From assembly GCA_005808475.1 (NCBI GenBank), contig SYLY01000352.1:1-34509 (forward strand): a DNA stretch of 34,509 bases, given 5' to 3'. The first letter of the stretch is position 1. Every line of letters begins with the position of its first letter. The notes under the pieces were generated by a model. It did no database searches. It was not told where the DNA came from and saw nothing but the letters and a program-made list of their open reading frames with translations. A program made the translations under genes and the position numbers. The DNA is from Acidobacteriota bacterium. GTDB taxonomy: Bacteria > Acidobacteriota > Terriglobia > Bryobacterales > Bryobacteraceae. This document shows positions 13,735-21,669 of the stretch, one piece after another.

Positions 13735-14733
13735 TCATCCCGCCACGCCGTACATCGACGCGGCATTGCCCCAGAAGATCGCTTCCACCTCAGCATCGGA
13801 CAACCCCAGGCTCATGCAGGCCACCTTCAGGGCGCGCAGCGACTCGATCGCGACGAGCGTGAAACTGATCTCCGCGTGGGACGCCTGCAGCCGTGTGTTG
13901 GACGCATCCAGCCACAAGAAGGAATCGCCGATGGCGACGCAGCGCGATCGCAGGTGCGTCACTGGAAAATCGGCGCCATAGAGCAGGCGCGAAACGCCCA
14001 GCGCGCGGACGATCGCCTCATACGCGCCACAATCGGTGACCGCGCTGGTATCGCACCACACGTTGCCCAGGCCCCGCAGCGATCCGATGCCTTCCACGGT
14101 GTGATGCGGATTGAACCCACGCGCCGCGTGAGCCAGAATCATGCGCATGCGCGGATAGCGTTCGCAATAGCGGCGGATGGCCGACTGATTGGCGGGGTCG
14201 GCCATCGCGCGGGCGCGCACCATGTGGAGCGTAATCGACAGGTCCTCTTCGTGCGCGATCCGGACATGCTCCTCGGTGAGGTACTCTTCCACGGGCGCTT
14301 CCCAGGTTGGCTTGGACGCCGCGTAGATGTGATAGCACTTCAGGCCGGAGAACTTTTCGCGGCGCACGGTTTCTCGAATGAACTCGGGATCCATCTCCGG
14401 GCGGATCAGCATCTGCGCGCGCGTGTCCGGCGAGCTTCGCGCCTCGCTCGCGACGAACGCGTTCGCCGCCGCGGTATTGGTGGACAGATGCGGATACGGG
14501 AAGAACAGCCCGCCGCATCGCCGCCCCGGGTGGATCTCATCCATCCTCGCGCGGAACTCGGCGAGCCCCGCGATGGCCGGGCCGGGACGAAGCCACTCGG
14601 GCATCGATCCGCCGAAGTCGGCCTCGCGGTACAGATGCGCATGCGCGTCGAAGATCCGGTCCGGCACGAACGAATCGAGTTCGCGGCGGAAGATCTCGCG
14701 ATCGGAGTCGAGAACCTCCCAGTGTGCCGGCAT
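13735..14733 (-). CDS. Amidohydrolase (Amidohydro_2 family), tail possibly cut by a frameshift
   Basis: A 332-residue metal-dependent hydrolase. It shows FDAHAHLY (His31, His33), the barrel strand SGLKCYHIYA, ITLHMVRARA, MILAHAARGF and LLYGADFPVT with the final Asp, as in TIM-barrel amidohydrolases that act on C-N or C-C bonds of small cyclic or carboxylated substrates. The start ATG overlaps the upstream stop by one base (TGATG). The reading ends at MYGVAG, a normal family end, but dropping one base from the three-base run at 13739-13741 would add about 23 protein-like residues beginning DELFSKRPEMFLPERW and end at 13668. The true C-terminus may therefore be longer. The substrate is unknown. 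Confidence 0.85.
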   Translation of the reverse strand: MPAHWEVLDSDREIFRRELDSFVPDRIFDAHAHLYREADFGGSMPEWLRPGPAIAGLAEFRARMDEIHPGRRCGGLFFPYPHLSTNTAAANAFVASEARSSPDTRAQMLIRPEMDPEFIRETVRREKFSGLKCYHIYAASKPTWEAPVEEYLTEEHVRIAHEEDLSITLHMVRARAMADPANQSAIRRYCERYPRMRMILAHAARGFNPHHTVEGIGSLRGLGNVWCDTSAVTDCGAYEAIVRALGVSRLLYGADFPVTHLRSRCVAIGDSFLWLDASNTRLQASHAEISFTLVAIESLRALKVACMSLGLSDAEVEAIFWGNAASMYGVAG

Positions 14734-16169
14734 CAGGCGAAGCGCAACGCGAACACGTCGGCGTCCTTCATCGCGAGCCGCAGCCGTACGGTGGATCCGG
14801 CGAGCCGCGAGACATCGGCTCCGGACTTCCAGTTCACGGTTCGTTCCACCTGATCGCCGATCAGTTCGGCGCAGTCGGACGCGGCGAAGCCCGGGATGGG
14901 CGATCCGCCGGCGTCCTGAATCTCGACGCGCACTCCGCCCGGCGCCGACGTGGCGAAGTTGAGCATGAGCCGCGAGCCGCGGAACTTCAGCGGCTTGGTT
15001 GTCGCCTCTCCACCCGTGTAGGGCGCATGGATGGACGCGAATCCATCGGGACGCAGCGTGTACCGGCGAAGGTAGATGCTCGGCTGGCCGTAGTTGCGAA
15101 GCACGTAGAACGACATTTCGTCCTTCCCGGTGGGCACGACGTTGAGCGCGGGATAGTTCGATCGCGAGACCCAATTCTCGAGGCCGAGGCCGGGCCGCAG
15201 GAACGCGTCCATGAACGTGCGGTCGTAGGTGGTTCCGCCACGCGTGGTCAGGAACACGGCGTCCGAGCAGTCCTTGAAATAGCCGGGATCGACGTTGACG
15301 GCGCGCGCTTCCTCGTCCGACAGCACCTGGCGGTTCGGCATGAATCGCGCGCAGATGGCGATGTAGACATGCGGCGCGCGGAAGTAGGGGCTGGTCTGGT
15401 TGGTATAAAGATGTTCGGGCGGCGCTCCTCCGAAATTCATCTCCTGGGGCGCGCTCCAGTTCAGGAAGTCCTGGCTGGTGCAGCGCGAGATCCAGCGGTA
15501 GCCCACGGCGCCGATCTTCTTGAACGTGCGGAAGTAGGCGACGTACTGGCCCTCGCTCTCCGACCAGAACGCGAGGTTCTGCGAATCGAACGCGCCGTCG
15601 GTCATCACGGGCTGTTCGCGCATCTTTTTCCAGCGCACCCCATCCGCCGACTGGTAGGCGACCAGGCCGCTCTTGCGCGTTCCGGCCAGCGCCTTGAAGC
15701 GCTGCGCCTCCGGCACGCCGGGACGAGCGTCGAGCACCGGGCTGAAGTTGTGCTGCAGCGGTGGCGTGTTCGCGAGGATCACGTTGTTCTTCTTCGTGCC
15801 GTGGACCTCGTGCAACCCGAGGTCGGGACGGGTGAAGTGGATGCCGTCTGTCGACTCGGCGTAGCAGGCCACTTCGTCGTTGCGGCCATCCTGGCCCGCG
15901 TTCGGTACGCCGCGATAGTAGAGGTGGAACTTGCCACCTTCGGGGATGATGGTGGCGTAGCCGCAGAAGCGGCCTTCCCATGGACGGTCGAGTTGGATGA
16001 CGGAGCCGGCGTCGACAGGGGTCGCGAGCTTCAAGTCCGCGCCGTTCATGCGATCGATCAGATAGCGGTCGACGAAGAGTTCGCGGCGCGAGCCGATGTC
16101 GATGGCGCCTCCCGGTTGCGCGGCGGCCGCCGCGGCGCCGGTGGAGGCGAGGAAGATTCTGCGAGTCAT
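14733..16169 (-). CDS. GH32/43-like five-bladed propeller protein, exported
   Basis: A 478-residue protein. The start at 16169 is chosen over an in-frame ATG at 16205 because GGGAG lies 7 bases before it and it begins directly with a Tat-like leader (MTRRIFLASTGAAAAAA). The mature part opens with RRELFVDRYLID and PWEGRFCGYATIIPEGGKFH, followed by STDGIHF, AYQSADGVRWKK and SRCTSQDFLNWS, blade-like repeats seen in secreted proteins annotated as related to GH32/GH43 N-terminal domains. Hydrolysis of a glycoside is a reasonable guess, but I cannot place the catalytic acids with confidence. The ATG overlaps the stop of the DUF2892 gene by four bases (ATGA). Confidence 0.75.
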   Translation of the reverse strand: MTRRIFLASTGAAAAAAQPGGAIDIGSRRELFVDRYLIDRMNGADLKLATPVDAGSVIQLDRPWEGRFCGYATIIPEGGKFHLYYRGVPNAGQDGRNDEVACYAESTDGIHFTRPDLGLHEVHGTKKNNVILANTPPLQHNFSPVLDARPGVPEAQRFKALAGTRKSGLVAYQSADGVRWKKMREQPVMTDGAFDSQNLAFWSESEGQYVAYFRTFKKIGAVGYRWISRCTSQDFLNWSAPQEMNFGGAPPEHLYTNQTSPYFRAPHVYIAICARFMPNRQVLSDEEARAVNVDPGYFKDCSDAVFLTTRGGTTYDRTFMDAFLRPGLGLENWVSRSNYPALNVVPTGKDEMSFYVLRNYGQPSIYLRRYTLRPDGFASIHAPYTGGEATTKPLKFRGSRLMLNFATSAPGGVRVEIQDAGGSPIPGFAASDCAELIGDQVERTVNWKSGADVSRLAGSTVRLRLAMKDADVFALRFA

Positions 16170-16390
16170 GAGTCGCTCCCGTTGGAGATTTTGCAGGTGG
16201 ACCAACCGAGGAGTTTATAACAAGGACAACTCCCGGCGGCGGCCGAGATCCAGGAGAGGATGCCGAACCAGCCGAGCGCGCTACGGCCGGTGACGGCCAG
16301 CCAGAGCAGCCCCGCGCCGAGCAGAACGCGTCCCGCGCGGTCCCAGGGAGCGAGGTTCTTGTGGGCGAACAGCACGCGCGCGAGGTTCAT
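16166..16390 (-). CDS. DUF2892 (YgaP-type) small membrane protein
   Basis: A 74-residue protein with two hydrophobic segments (GRVLLGAGLLWLAVTG and ALGWFGILSWISAAAG) and the DUF2892 signature CPCYKLLGWSTC. In other bacteria this module forms a small inner-membrane anchor, sometimes fused to a rhodanese, with Cys residues that may take part in sulfur or redox chemistry. Here it stands alone inside a glycan-type operon. Its start overlaps the upstream stop and its stop overlaps the downstream ATG by four bases, so it is tightly coupled to both. It is shorter than the surrounding genes and easily missed. Confidence 0.8.
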   Translation of the reverse strand: MNLARVLFAHKNLAPWDRAGRVLLGAGLLWLAVTGRSALGWFGILSWISAAAGSCPCYKLLGWSTCKISNGSDS

Positions 16391-17478
16391 TGCAGGCGGA
16401 CGCGCACCAGGCGGATGTCGCCGTACTGAAGCGTGTCGGAGATCAGGATGTCGGAATAGACGACCACCAGCGATCCGTCGCCGAGCTGCGCCACCGAGGG
16501 GTAGCTGACCTGCCGGCGCGGCTCGCCGGGCTTCCCAATGGGCGCTTCCGCGATGGTCAGCGGCGCTCCCCAAGTGGCGCCTTCGTCGCCGGAAACGCGC
16601 ATGGTGAGCGGAGTCCGCGCGGCTGGCGAAGCATCGTGGGTGAGCAGCAGCCGTCCGTCGCGCAGGCGGAACAGGCTGTGCGAGGACCGCGCGGCCACGA
16701 TTCCGGTGTTTTCCGGCGTGGACCAGGTGTCGCCCTTGTCGCGGGAGACAGTCTTCCAGAGCGTTCCACCGCCGGTCCGAAGGTACATGAGCACGGCGCC
16801 CGAACTCGTCTCGGCAATGGTGGGTTCGTCCTGGCCTTGCGGCGTTTGGATCGCACCCTTGCGCGACCACGTCTTGCCGCTGTCCGCCGACTTCAACACG
16901 CCCGACTGGCCGTCGCGCAGTTTGGCCAGGGGCAGCAGCAGTTCGCCCGTGGACAGCTTGATGCCGTTGTTGCGGCAGTTGAAGGACGGCTCGACGGAGG
17001 CAGGTTGGGCAGGCGTCCATGTCTTGCCGGAGTCGTCCGAATGCCGGGAGTAGATTTGGAACGACTTCTCGCCGACGTTGTCGCGCTCGTTTTCGACGAA
17101 CGGGTAGCGGTGCCAACGGCCGGCGGAGAAGAAGACCCAGGTGCGGGCTCCATCGCGCAGGAACGCGGGGTCGAAATCGGAGCGGCGCGGGAAGTCGCTG
17201 AAGATCTCGGGCTTGGTCCAGTTCGCGCCCTGGTTGGAGGAGTGGTTGCAGATCACCGACTGGTGGACCGACGCTTCGAACGGGCCGGAGAACCAGCAGG
17301 CCATGAGGCGGCCGTCCGGGAGCAAGGCGATGTTGGCGGCGTGGTTGAAGCCGAACTTGTTGTTGCCGTCGTACGGGTCGCCGGAGGGGTGTTCGAAGAC
17401 CATGGCGCGAGATTCGAGGCGGAGCTCTTGCGCGGCGGCGGCGCAAGCAAGCAGGAGGAGAACCGCCGGGCGGGTCAT
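16387..17478 (-). CDS. BNR/Asp-box propeller protein, sialidase-like, exported
   Basis: A 363-residue protein with a cleavable signal peptide (MTRPAVLLLLACAAAAQ). It has at least five Asp-box type turns: SSNQGANWT, SDDSGKTWT, SADSGKTWS, SRDKGDTWS and SGDEGATWG. These define the six-bladed BNR propeller of the sialidase-2 type. The classic N-terminal FRIP motif of true sialidases is not seen, so exo-sialidase activity is not secure and another sugar or a binding role is possible. It is the first gene of the minus-strand operon. A TACAAT hexamer lies only seven bases before its ATG, so the mRNA may be leaderless. Confidence 0.8.
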   Translation of the reverse strand: MTRPAVLLLLACAAAAQELRLESRAMVFEHPSGDPYDGNNKFGFNHAANIALLPDGRLMACWFSGPFEASVHQSVICNHSSNQGANWTKPEIFSDFPRRSDFDPAFLRDGARTWVFFSAGRWHRYPFVENERDNVGEKSFQIYSRHSDDSGKTWTPAQPASVEPSFNCRNNGIKLSTGELLLPLAKLRDGQSGVLKSADSGKTWSRKGAIQTPQGQDEPTIAETSSGAVLMYLRTGGGTLWKTVSRDKGDTWSTPENTGIVAARSSHSLFRLRDGRLLLTHDASPAARTPLTMRVSGDEGATWGAPLTIAEAPIGKPGEPRRQVSYPSVAQLGDGSLVVVYSDILISDTLQYGDIRLVRVRLQ

Positions 17479-17485
17479 GTGGTTT

Positions 17486-17491
17486 ATTGTA
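17486..17491 (-). promoter_or_regulatory. Likely -10 box for the minus-strand operon
   Basis: TACAAT on the minus strand, seven bases before the ATG at 17478. Transcription would start at or next to the ATG, which predicts a leaderless message. No good -35 is seen. Confidence 0.45.
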
Positions 17492-17574
17492 TGAGACTGG
17501 AATCGACAGTTGGCACGGCCACCGCGACACGACCGGGAATGACGCTGGCCGGATCCGACGACCGGAACCGACTG

Positions 17575-17603
17575 TTGACCGCGCCTCGACAGCGTCGTAC
17601 AAT
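17575..17603 (+). promoter_or_regulatory. Sigma-70-type promoter for the polysaccharide locus
   Basis: TTGACC (17575-17580), a 17-base spacer and TACAAT (17598-17603), close to consensus. The flippase ATG follows 12 bases after the -10, so the 5' leader would be only about six bases and has no ribosome site. This is the only clear promoter seen for the plus-strand locus, whose genes are closely spaced up to about 30551. Confidence 0.65.
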
Positions 17604-17615
17604 ACAGAGTGACTG

Positions 17616-19025
17616 ATGTTCCCCGTTAAGGTGCCGCGCCGAAGTACATCTGAGCAAATCGTCGCGGAAGAGGCGGAAGAGAAGGTGCCACGGCAGCGAG
17701 GTTTCCGCAGTTCAGTGGGAGTCCTGGCGGGGGGGACCTCGATCGGTCACGCCTTAACCGCAGCAGCCATGCCAGTCGTCTCCCGTCTCTACAGCCCAGA
17801 AGATTTTCGCATACTGGCAACCTTCACCGCCATCGTCTCGATCCTGTCTGTAGCGATGTGTCTACGACTCGACGTGGCCGTTCCTCTCCCAGACTCGGAC
17901 GCTGACGCCGCTGCGTTGCTCGCCTTGGCGCTGGGCTCATGTCTGTTGATTTCGATTCCGCTATTGATCCTGATGATCACCGCGCCGGGGGAAGTGTCGG
18001 CCTTGCTCCGGCGCACCGAGCTGAAGGGCTACTTGTGGGCGGTTCCAATTTCCGCGATGCTGGCGGGATGGAACAGCGCACTGCAACATTGGTTTGTCCG
18101 TCGGCGCGCGTTCGAGTACTTGGCAGCCAGCCGGGTGTCCCAGTCGTTCGCGGCCGCCGCTTGCCAAATCGGGAGTGGCTGGGCTGGAATTGTTCCGTCG
18201 GGCCTCTTGCTGGGTCAAGTGCTGAACAGCGGCGCGGGCGCGGCCCTGCTGGGAGTCAAGCTCGTAGGAACGGAGATGGGGGCGTTGCGCGCCGTCACGA
18301 TCGAGAGGCTGCGGTCGGTTCTGGCGACATACAGCAGGTTTCCCCGAATCTCGACTATCGAGTCGCTCGCCAACAGCGCAGCCATCCACGCGCCCATCAT
18401 CGTCATTGGCGCGACAGCGGCCGCGCCCGAAGCGGGCTCGCTTTCCCTGGCGATGTTCTCGATGCAGATGCCGTTGAGTCTTCTCGGTAACGCCGTGTCT
18501 CAGGTGTATCTGTCGCGGGCGCCTGAAGAGCATCGGACCGGCCGCCTCGGAACCTATACAGCGGGCGTCATCGTGCACTTGCTGGAGATGGGCCTCGGGC
18601 CTCTGTGTTTCGTTGGCATCCTCGGCCCGGAGCTCTTCCAGTTCGTATTCGGAGCGGCGTGGGCTCGCTCCGGTGAGCTCGTCATGTGGATGACTCCCTG
18701 GTTTGCGATGCAGTTCGTCGCGGTACCAGTCTCCATGGCGCTCCACATCACCGGCTGGCAGGCCGCAGCGCTCTGGTTACAGGTCTTCGGGCTGTTGGTG
18801 CGAGTCGGGGCGACGTGGCTGGCCCCGGTTCGGGCAATCTCGGAATGCTACGCGGTGTCGGGATTTGTCTCCTACGCGCTTTATGCCGCCGTGGTGATGC
18901 GGGCAGCATCGGTGGCACCTCTGGAAATCGCTCGGAGAGCGGCTCCAGCCGCAAAAATGCTAGCGGCGTGGATAGCAACCGCGGTGGCTGGAAAGCTAGC
19001 CGTGCAATACTTGCGCGCGAACTGA
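17616..19025 (+). CDS. Wzx-type polysaccharide flippase
   Basis: A 469-residue polytopic membrane protein of the MATE/polysaccharide-transport type. After a charged cytoplasmic N-terminus (about 1-28), the first helices include GVLAGGTSIGHALTAAAMPVVS and RLYSPEDFRILATFTAIVSI, which match the opening of oligosaccharide flippases. About a dozen hydrophobic stretches follow (LLALALGSCLLISIPLLILM, FQFVFGAAWARSG and others). It would move undecaprenyl-linked repeat units across the inner membrane. Its place as first gene of the locus, directly before the polymerase, supports a Wzx/Wzy pathway. Flippases diverge quickly, so the call rests on topology, the N-terminal signature and context. Confidence 0.85.
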   Translation: MFPVKVPRRSTSEQIVAEEAEEKVPRQRGFRSSVGVLAGGTSIGHALTAAAMPVVSRLYSPEDFRILATFTAIVSILSVAMCLRLDVAVPLPDSDADAAALLALALGSCLLISIPLLILMITAPGEVSALLRRTELKGYLWAVPISAMLAGWNSALQHWFVRRRAFEYLAASRVSQSFAAAACQIGSGWAGIVPSGLLLGQVLNSGAGAALLGVKLVGTEMGALRAVTIERLRSVLATYSRFPRISTIESLANSAAIHAPIIVIGATAAAPEAGSLSLAMFSMQMPLSLLGNAVSQVYLSRAPEEHRTGRLGTYTAGVIVHLLEMGLGPLCFVGILGPELFQFVFGAAWARSGELVMWMTPWFAMQFVAVPVSMALHITGWQAAALWLQVFGLLVRVGATWLAPVRAISECYAVSGFVSYALYAAVVMRAASVAPLEIARRAAPAAKMLAAWIATAVAGKLAVQYLRAN

Positions 19026-19029
19026 TGCC

Positions 19030-20427
19030 ATGGCTCAATGCGGAGGGGGAGTCAGCCCCAAGTGGAACAAGCCGAGCCCCCCTGGGGGCACAGTTCAATC
19101 TCGATGGTTGATGGTCGCGGCTGTGGCGGTGTACGCGGGTGTCTTGTTTTACTCCTACGTGGCATACTTGAACCCCACGTGGAAGTACTACGGGCTTACC
19201 TATCGGGAGCCGGGAGGAGCCGAGATCGGCGCGATGGCCGTTCTGCTGTTCCTCGCCGCCATTGCGATGCCGCTCGAGATGCGGACCCCATCGTCGCTTG
19301 TCGTCCTGATGCTCTTCATCGTCGTCTACATTCCGACCGTAGTCATCACGCTGATCTTGGACGTGCAGCGTCTGGAAAGGTACGGACCTAGTTTAGCGGC
19401 TTTGGCGGTGGCTTTCGTGATCCTTTGCCGGACCGCCTCCATCCGGCGCCCGGCCGAGCGGACGGAAGGCGGCCTCCCGGGTTCACTCTTCGCCAATATT
19501 ATTTTGGCCAGTTGGCTTATGGCAACAGCGGTTCTGATATTTTCGTATGGGTCCATGATGACATTCGTCGATTTCACGACGGACGTTCAAGCCGTGTACG
19601 ATCAGCGCGCACGGGGAACAGAGGCCGGACTGATCATGTCTTATTTGCAGACTTATTACAGTGCGGTCATGAGTCCAACGCTCATCGCTCTCGGGCTCGC
19701 GAGGGGCAGAATGAGATGGGTTCTGCTTGGCGTATTCGGTTGCGTAGTGATGTACATGATCGCCGCCCAACGGACCGTAATTTTCACCCCCGCCGTCATG
19801 CTGGCAACGCACATCCTATTGAGGAGCAACCGCCGCTCTCTACGTGGAACGGTCGGCTACGTGCTGGGAATCTCGCCCCTCATCATTGGTTCGCTCCTGA
19901 TTTGGCAGACTGGAGTGGCGATCGCCTCCTTGCCCGCAGTGCTACTGGTCTTTCGTTCTCTTTCGCTACCCGGCTTGACGTTCTCCCAATATTACGACGT
20001 GTTCAGCGCCGAGGGCTTCACTTGGTGGAGCCACGTCAAGGGTATCGGCACGTTGGTCCCCGCTCCGGTGAACTTGGCTGCGGAGCCGATGTGGCCGGCG
20101 CTCGGCTTCATTGTCGGCAGCAGGATCTACCACAACGAGCGGCTCAACGCCAACGCCAACCTGTTCTCGGGGGATGGCGTAGCGGCTGGCGGAGCGTTAG
20201 GGGTCTTGGCTATAGGAGTAGCAGCCGCCGTGTGGCTGGTGATTCTGGATTCCGCCTGCAGGGGGTGGGACCGGCGATTTGCCGTACTCGTCACCGTACC
20301 AACGGCTCTGGCGCTTACGAACGCGCACCTATTCACAACGCTCACGTCATTCGGCGGCCTCTTCTGGCTTGTGCTATTCCATATTTATAAACCGAAGCCT
20401 GGAGGGGGCTTCACTGGGGGCCGCTGA
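19030..20427 (+). CDS. Wzy-type O-antigen/repeat-unit polymerase
   Basis: A 465-residue membrane protein with many hydrophobic helices (WLMVAAVAVYAGVLFYSYVA, AMAVLLFLAAIAMPLEM, LVVLMLFIVVYIPTVVITLI and later ones) and a periplasmic loop region near YYDVFSAEGFTWWSHVKG. This resembles oligosaccharide repeat-unit polymerases (O-antigen ligase/polymerase fold). It would join lipid-linked repeats in the periplasm. It starts four bases after the flippase and ends 15 bases before a glycosyltransferase. Sequence alone rarely proves Wzy, and the assignment depends on topology and neighbours. The coding sequence has more A+T-rich codons than the operons to the left, in keeping with a transferred locus. 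Confidence 0.75.
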   Translation: MAQCGGGVSPKWNKPSPPGGTVQSRWLMVAAVAVYAGVLFYSYVAYLNPTWKYYGLTYREPGGAEIGAMAVLLFLAAIAMPLEMRTPSSLVVLMLFIVVYIPTVVITLILDVQRLERYGPSLAALAVAFVILCRTASIRRPAERTEGGLPGSLFANIILASWLMATAVLIFSYGSMMTFVDFTTDVQAVYDQRARGTEAGLIMSYLQTYYSAVMSPTLIALGLARGRMRWVLLGVFGCVVMYMIAAQRTVIFTPAVMLATHILLRSNRRSLRGTVGYVLGISPLIIGSLLIWQTGVAIASLPAVLLVFRSLSLPGLTFSQYYDVFSAEGFTWWSHVKGIGTLVPAPVNLAAEPMWPALGFIVGSRIYHNERLNANANLFSGDGVAAGGALGVLAIGVAAAVWLVILDSACRGWDRRFAVLVTVPTALALTNAHLFTTLTSFGGLFWLVLFHIYKPKPGGGFTGGR

Positions 20428-20442
20428 GCCACCAGCGGAACA

Positions 20443-21669
20443 ATGAAAATTGTAATGATTTGCGAGTTCTTCAACGAGAACCTCGAATATCAGGAGAATC
20501 TGCTGACGAAATATTATGTCAAACACGGCCACGAAGTAACGGTAGCGACTTCGACGTTCGAATCAGTGTTCGACTATTACAACGATAAGCATGACCGGTC
20601 CGCGGCGCCTAGAATCTATTGGTTCGAGGGCGCCAAGATCGTCAAGCTACGGTACAAATTCAATATTCTCAATCGCTTGCGGCCCCTCCGTTCGATCGCG
20701 GCTCTCCTCGATGACGAAACGCCGGACCTGATCTATGTACACGATGTTTCGCTCAATTTTCCCGAGGCCATCGAGTACGTCCGGAGGCATCCCCGCTGCC
20801 GCATGATCATGGACTATCATGCCGACTACAGCAATTCCGGGAAGAATTTTGTTTCCCGCCGCGTCCTCCACGGAGTCGTAAGAAAGTGGTACCTGGACAG
20901 GGCGAGGCCCCACCTGAGCAGGATCTTCGTATCCGTGCCGGCAGGTACCGTATTCCTGCGAGATCTTTATGGAGTGCCGCCGGGCGACACGGAGGTCCTG
21001 CCCCTCGGCGCCGATACGGACGTCGCCCGCGCCGCGGTAACGGATCGCGATTCGATTCGCCGCAACCTAGGCGTGCCGGACTCGGCGATGGTCGTATTCA
21101 CGGGCGGCAAACTGGCGCCGGCCAAAAGGACGGACTTGCTGATCGACGCCTTGGCCCAGTTGCGCGATGACCGAGTGCACCTGATCGTGGCTGGGGACTC
21201 GGGGTCGAATGACAAGCAATATCACAAAATGCTCGTGAGCCGTGCCGAGGGCCTCAATGTGACCTTCACAGGGTGGCTCGACCGGTTGGAAATGTACCGC
21301 CACTTGGCGGCGTCAGACTTGGCGGTGTTCCCTGCGAGCCAATCAATCGTGTGGCAGCAGGCTATCGCGGTGGGGCTACCACTGATCGCCGGCGACTCCG
21401 GCCATCAGGACATCTCGTACTTGAATCTTCACCGGAACATCGTTATCCTAAGAGGCACGTCGATAAGCGTGGATGGCGTGACGTCGGCGATCAGGTCCGT
21501 GCTCTCCGATCCGGGCCGGATCGCGGAAATGCGGGTTGGCGCGAAGCGCGTCGCGGACGAAGAACTCGACTGGAACACATTGATTTATCGAACGTTGCGC
21601 TATTGTAGCCCCCTGGAGAGAGGCACTGCGGCCGGTAGCGGCGAAAGTCGAAATGGAGTGCAAGAATGA
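20443..21669 (+). CDS. GT4-family glycosyltransferase
   Basis: A 408-residue GT-B fold protein. The N-terminal domain opens MKIVMICEFFNENLEYQENL with KYYVKHGHEVTVAT, a common GT4 start. The C-terminal nucleotide-sugar domain shows FTGGKLAPAKRTDLLIDAL, VTFTGWLDRLEMYRHLAASD, then FPASQSIVWQQAIAVGLPLI, where the usual E-x7-E motif is replaced by a related but altered sequence. It acts on the cytoplasmic face and would add one sugar to the lipid-linked repeat. The donor sugar cannot be read. The stop overlaps the carbamoyltransferase ATG by four bases (ATGA), which suggests the two act on the same sugar or in sequence. Confidence 0.85.
   Translation: MKIVMICEFFNENLEYQENLLTKYYVKHGHEVTVATSTFESVFDYYNDKHDRSAAPRIYWFEGAKIVKLRYKFNILNRLRPLRSIAALLDDETPDLIYVHDVSLNFPEAIEYVRRHPRCRMIMDYHADYSNSGKNFVSRRVLHGVVRKWYLDRARPHLSRIFVSVPAGTVFLRDLYGVPPGDTEVLPLGADTDVARAAVTDRDSIRRNLGVPDSAMVVFTGGKLAPAKRTDLLIDALAQLRDDRVHLIVAGDSGSNDKQYHKMLVSRAEGLNVTFTGWLDRLEMYRHLAASDLAVFPASQSIVWQQAIAVGLPLIAGDSGHQDISYLNLHRNIVILRGTSISVDGVTSAIRSVLSDPGRIAEMRVGAKRVADEELDWNTLIYRTLRYCSPLERGTAAGSGESRNGVQE

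Noticed and set aside
14724-16220. Plus-strand open frame of about 500 codons
   Set aside because: Shadow of the GH32/43-like gene. The minus strand carries a Tat leader, a ribosome site and overlapping neighbours.
16387-17478. Firm call of a true sialidase
   Set aside because: The Asp boxes are clear but the N-terminal FRIP motif with its arginine is not seen, so only a BNR propeller, sialidase-like, is supported.
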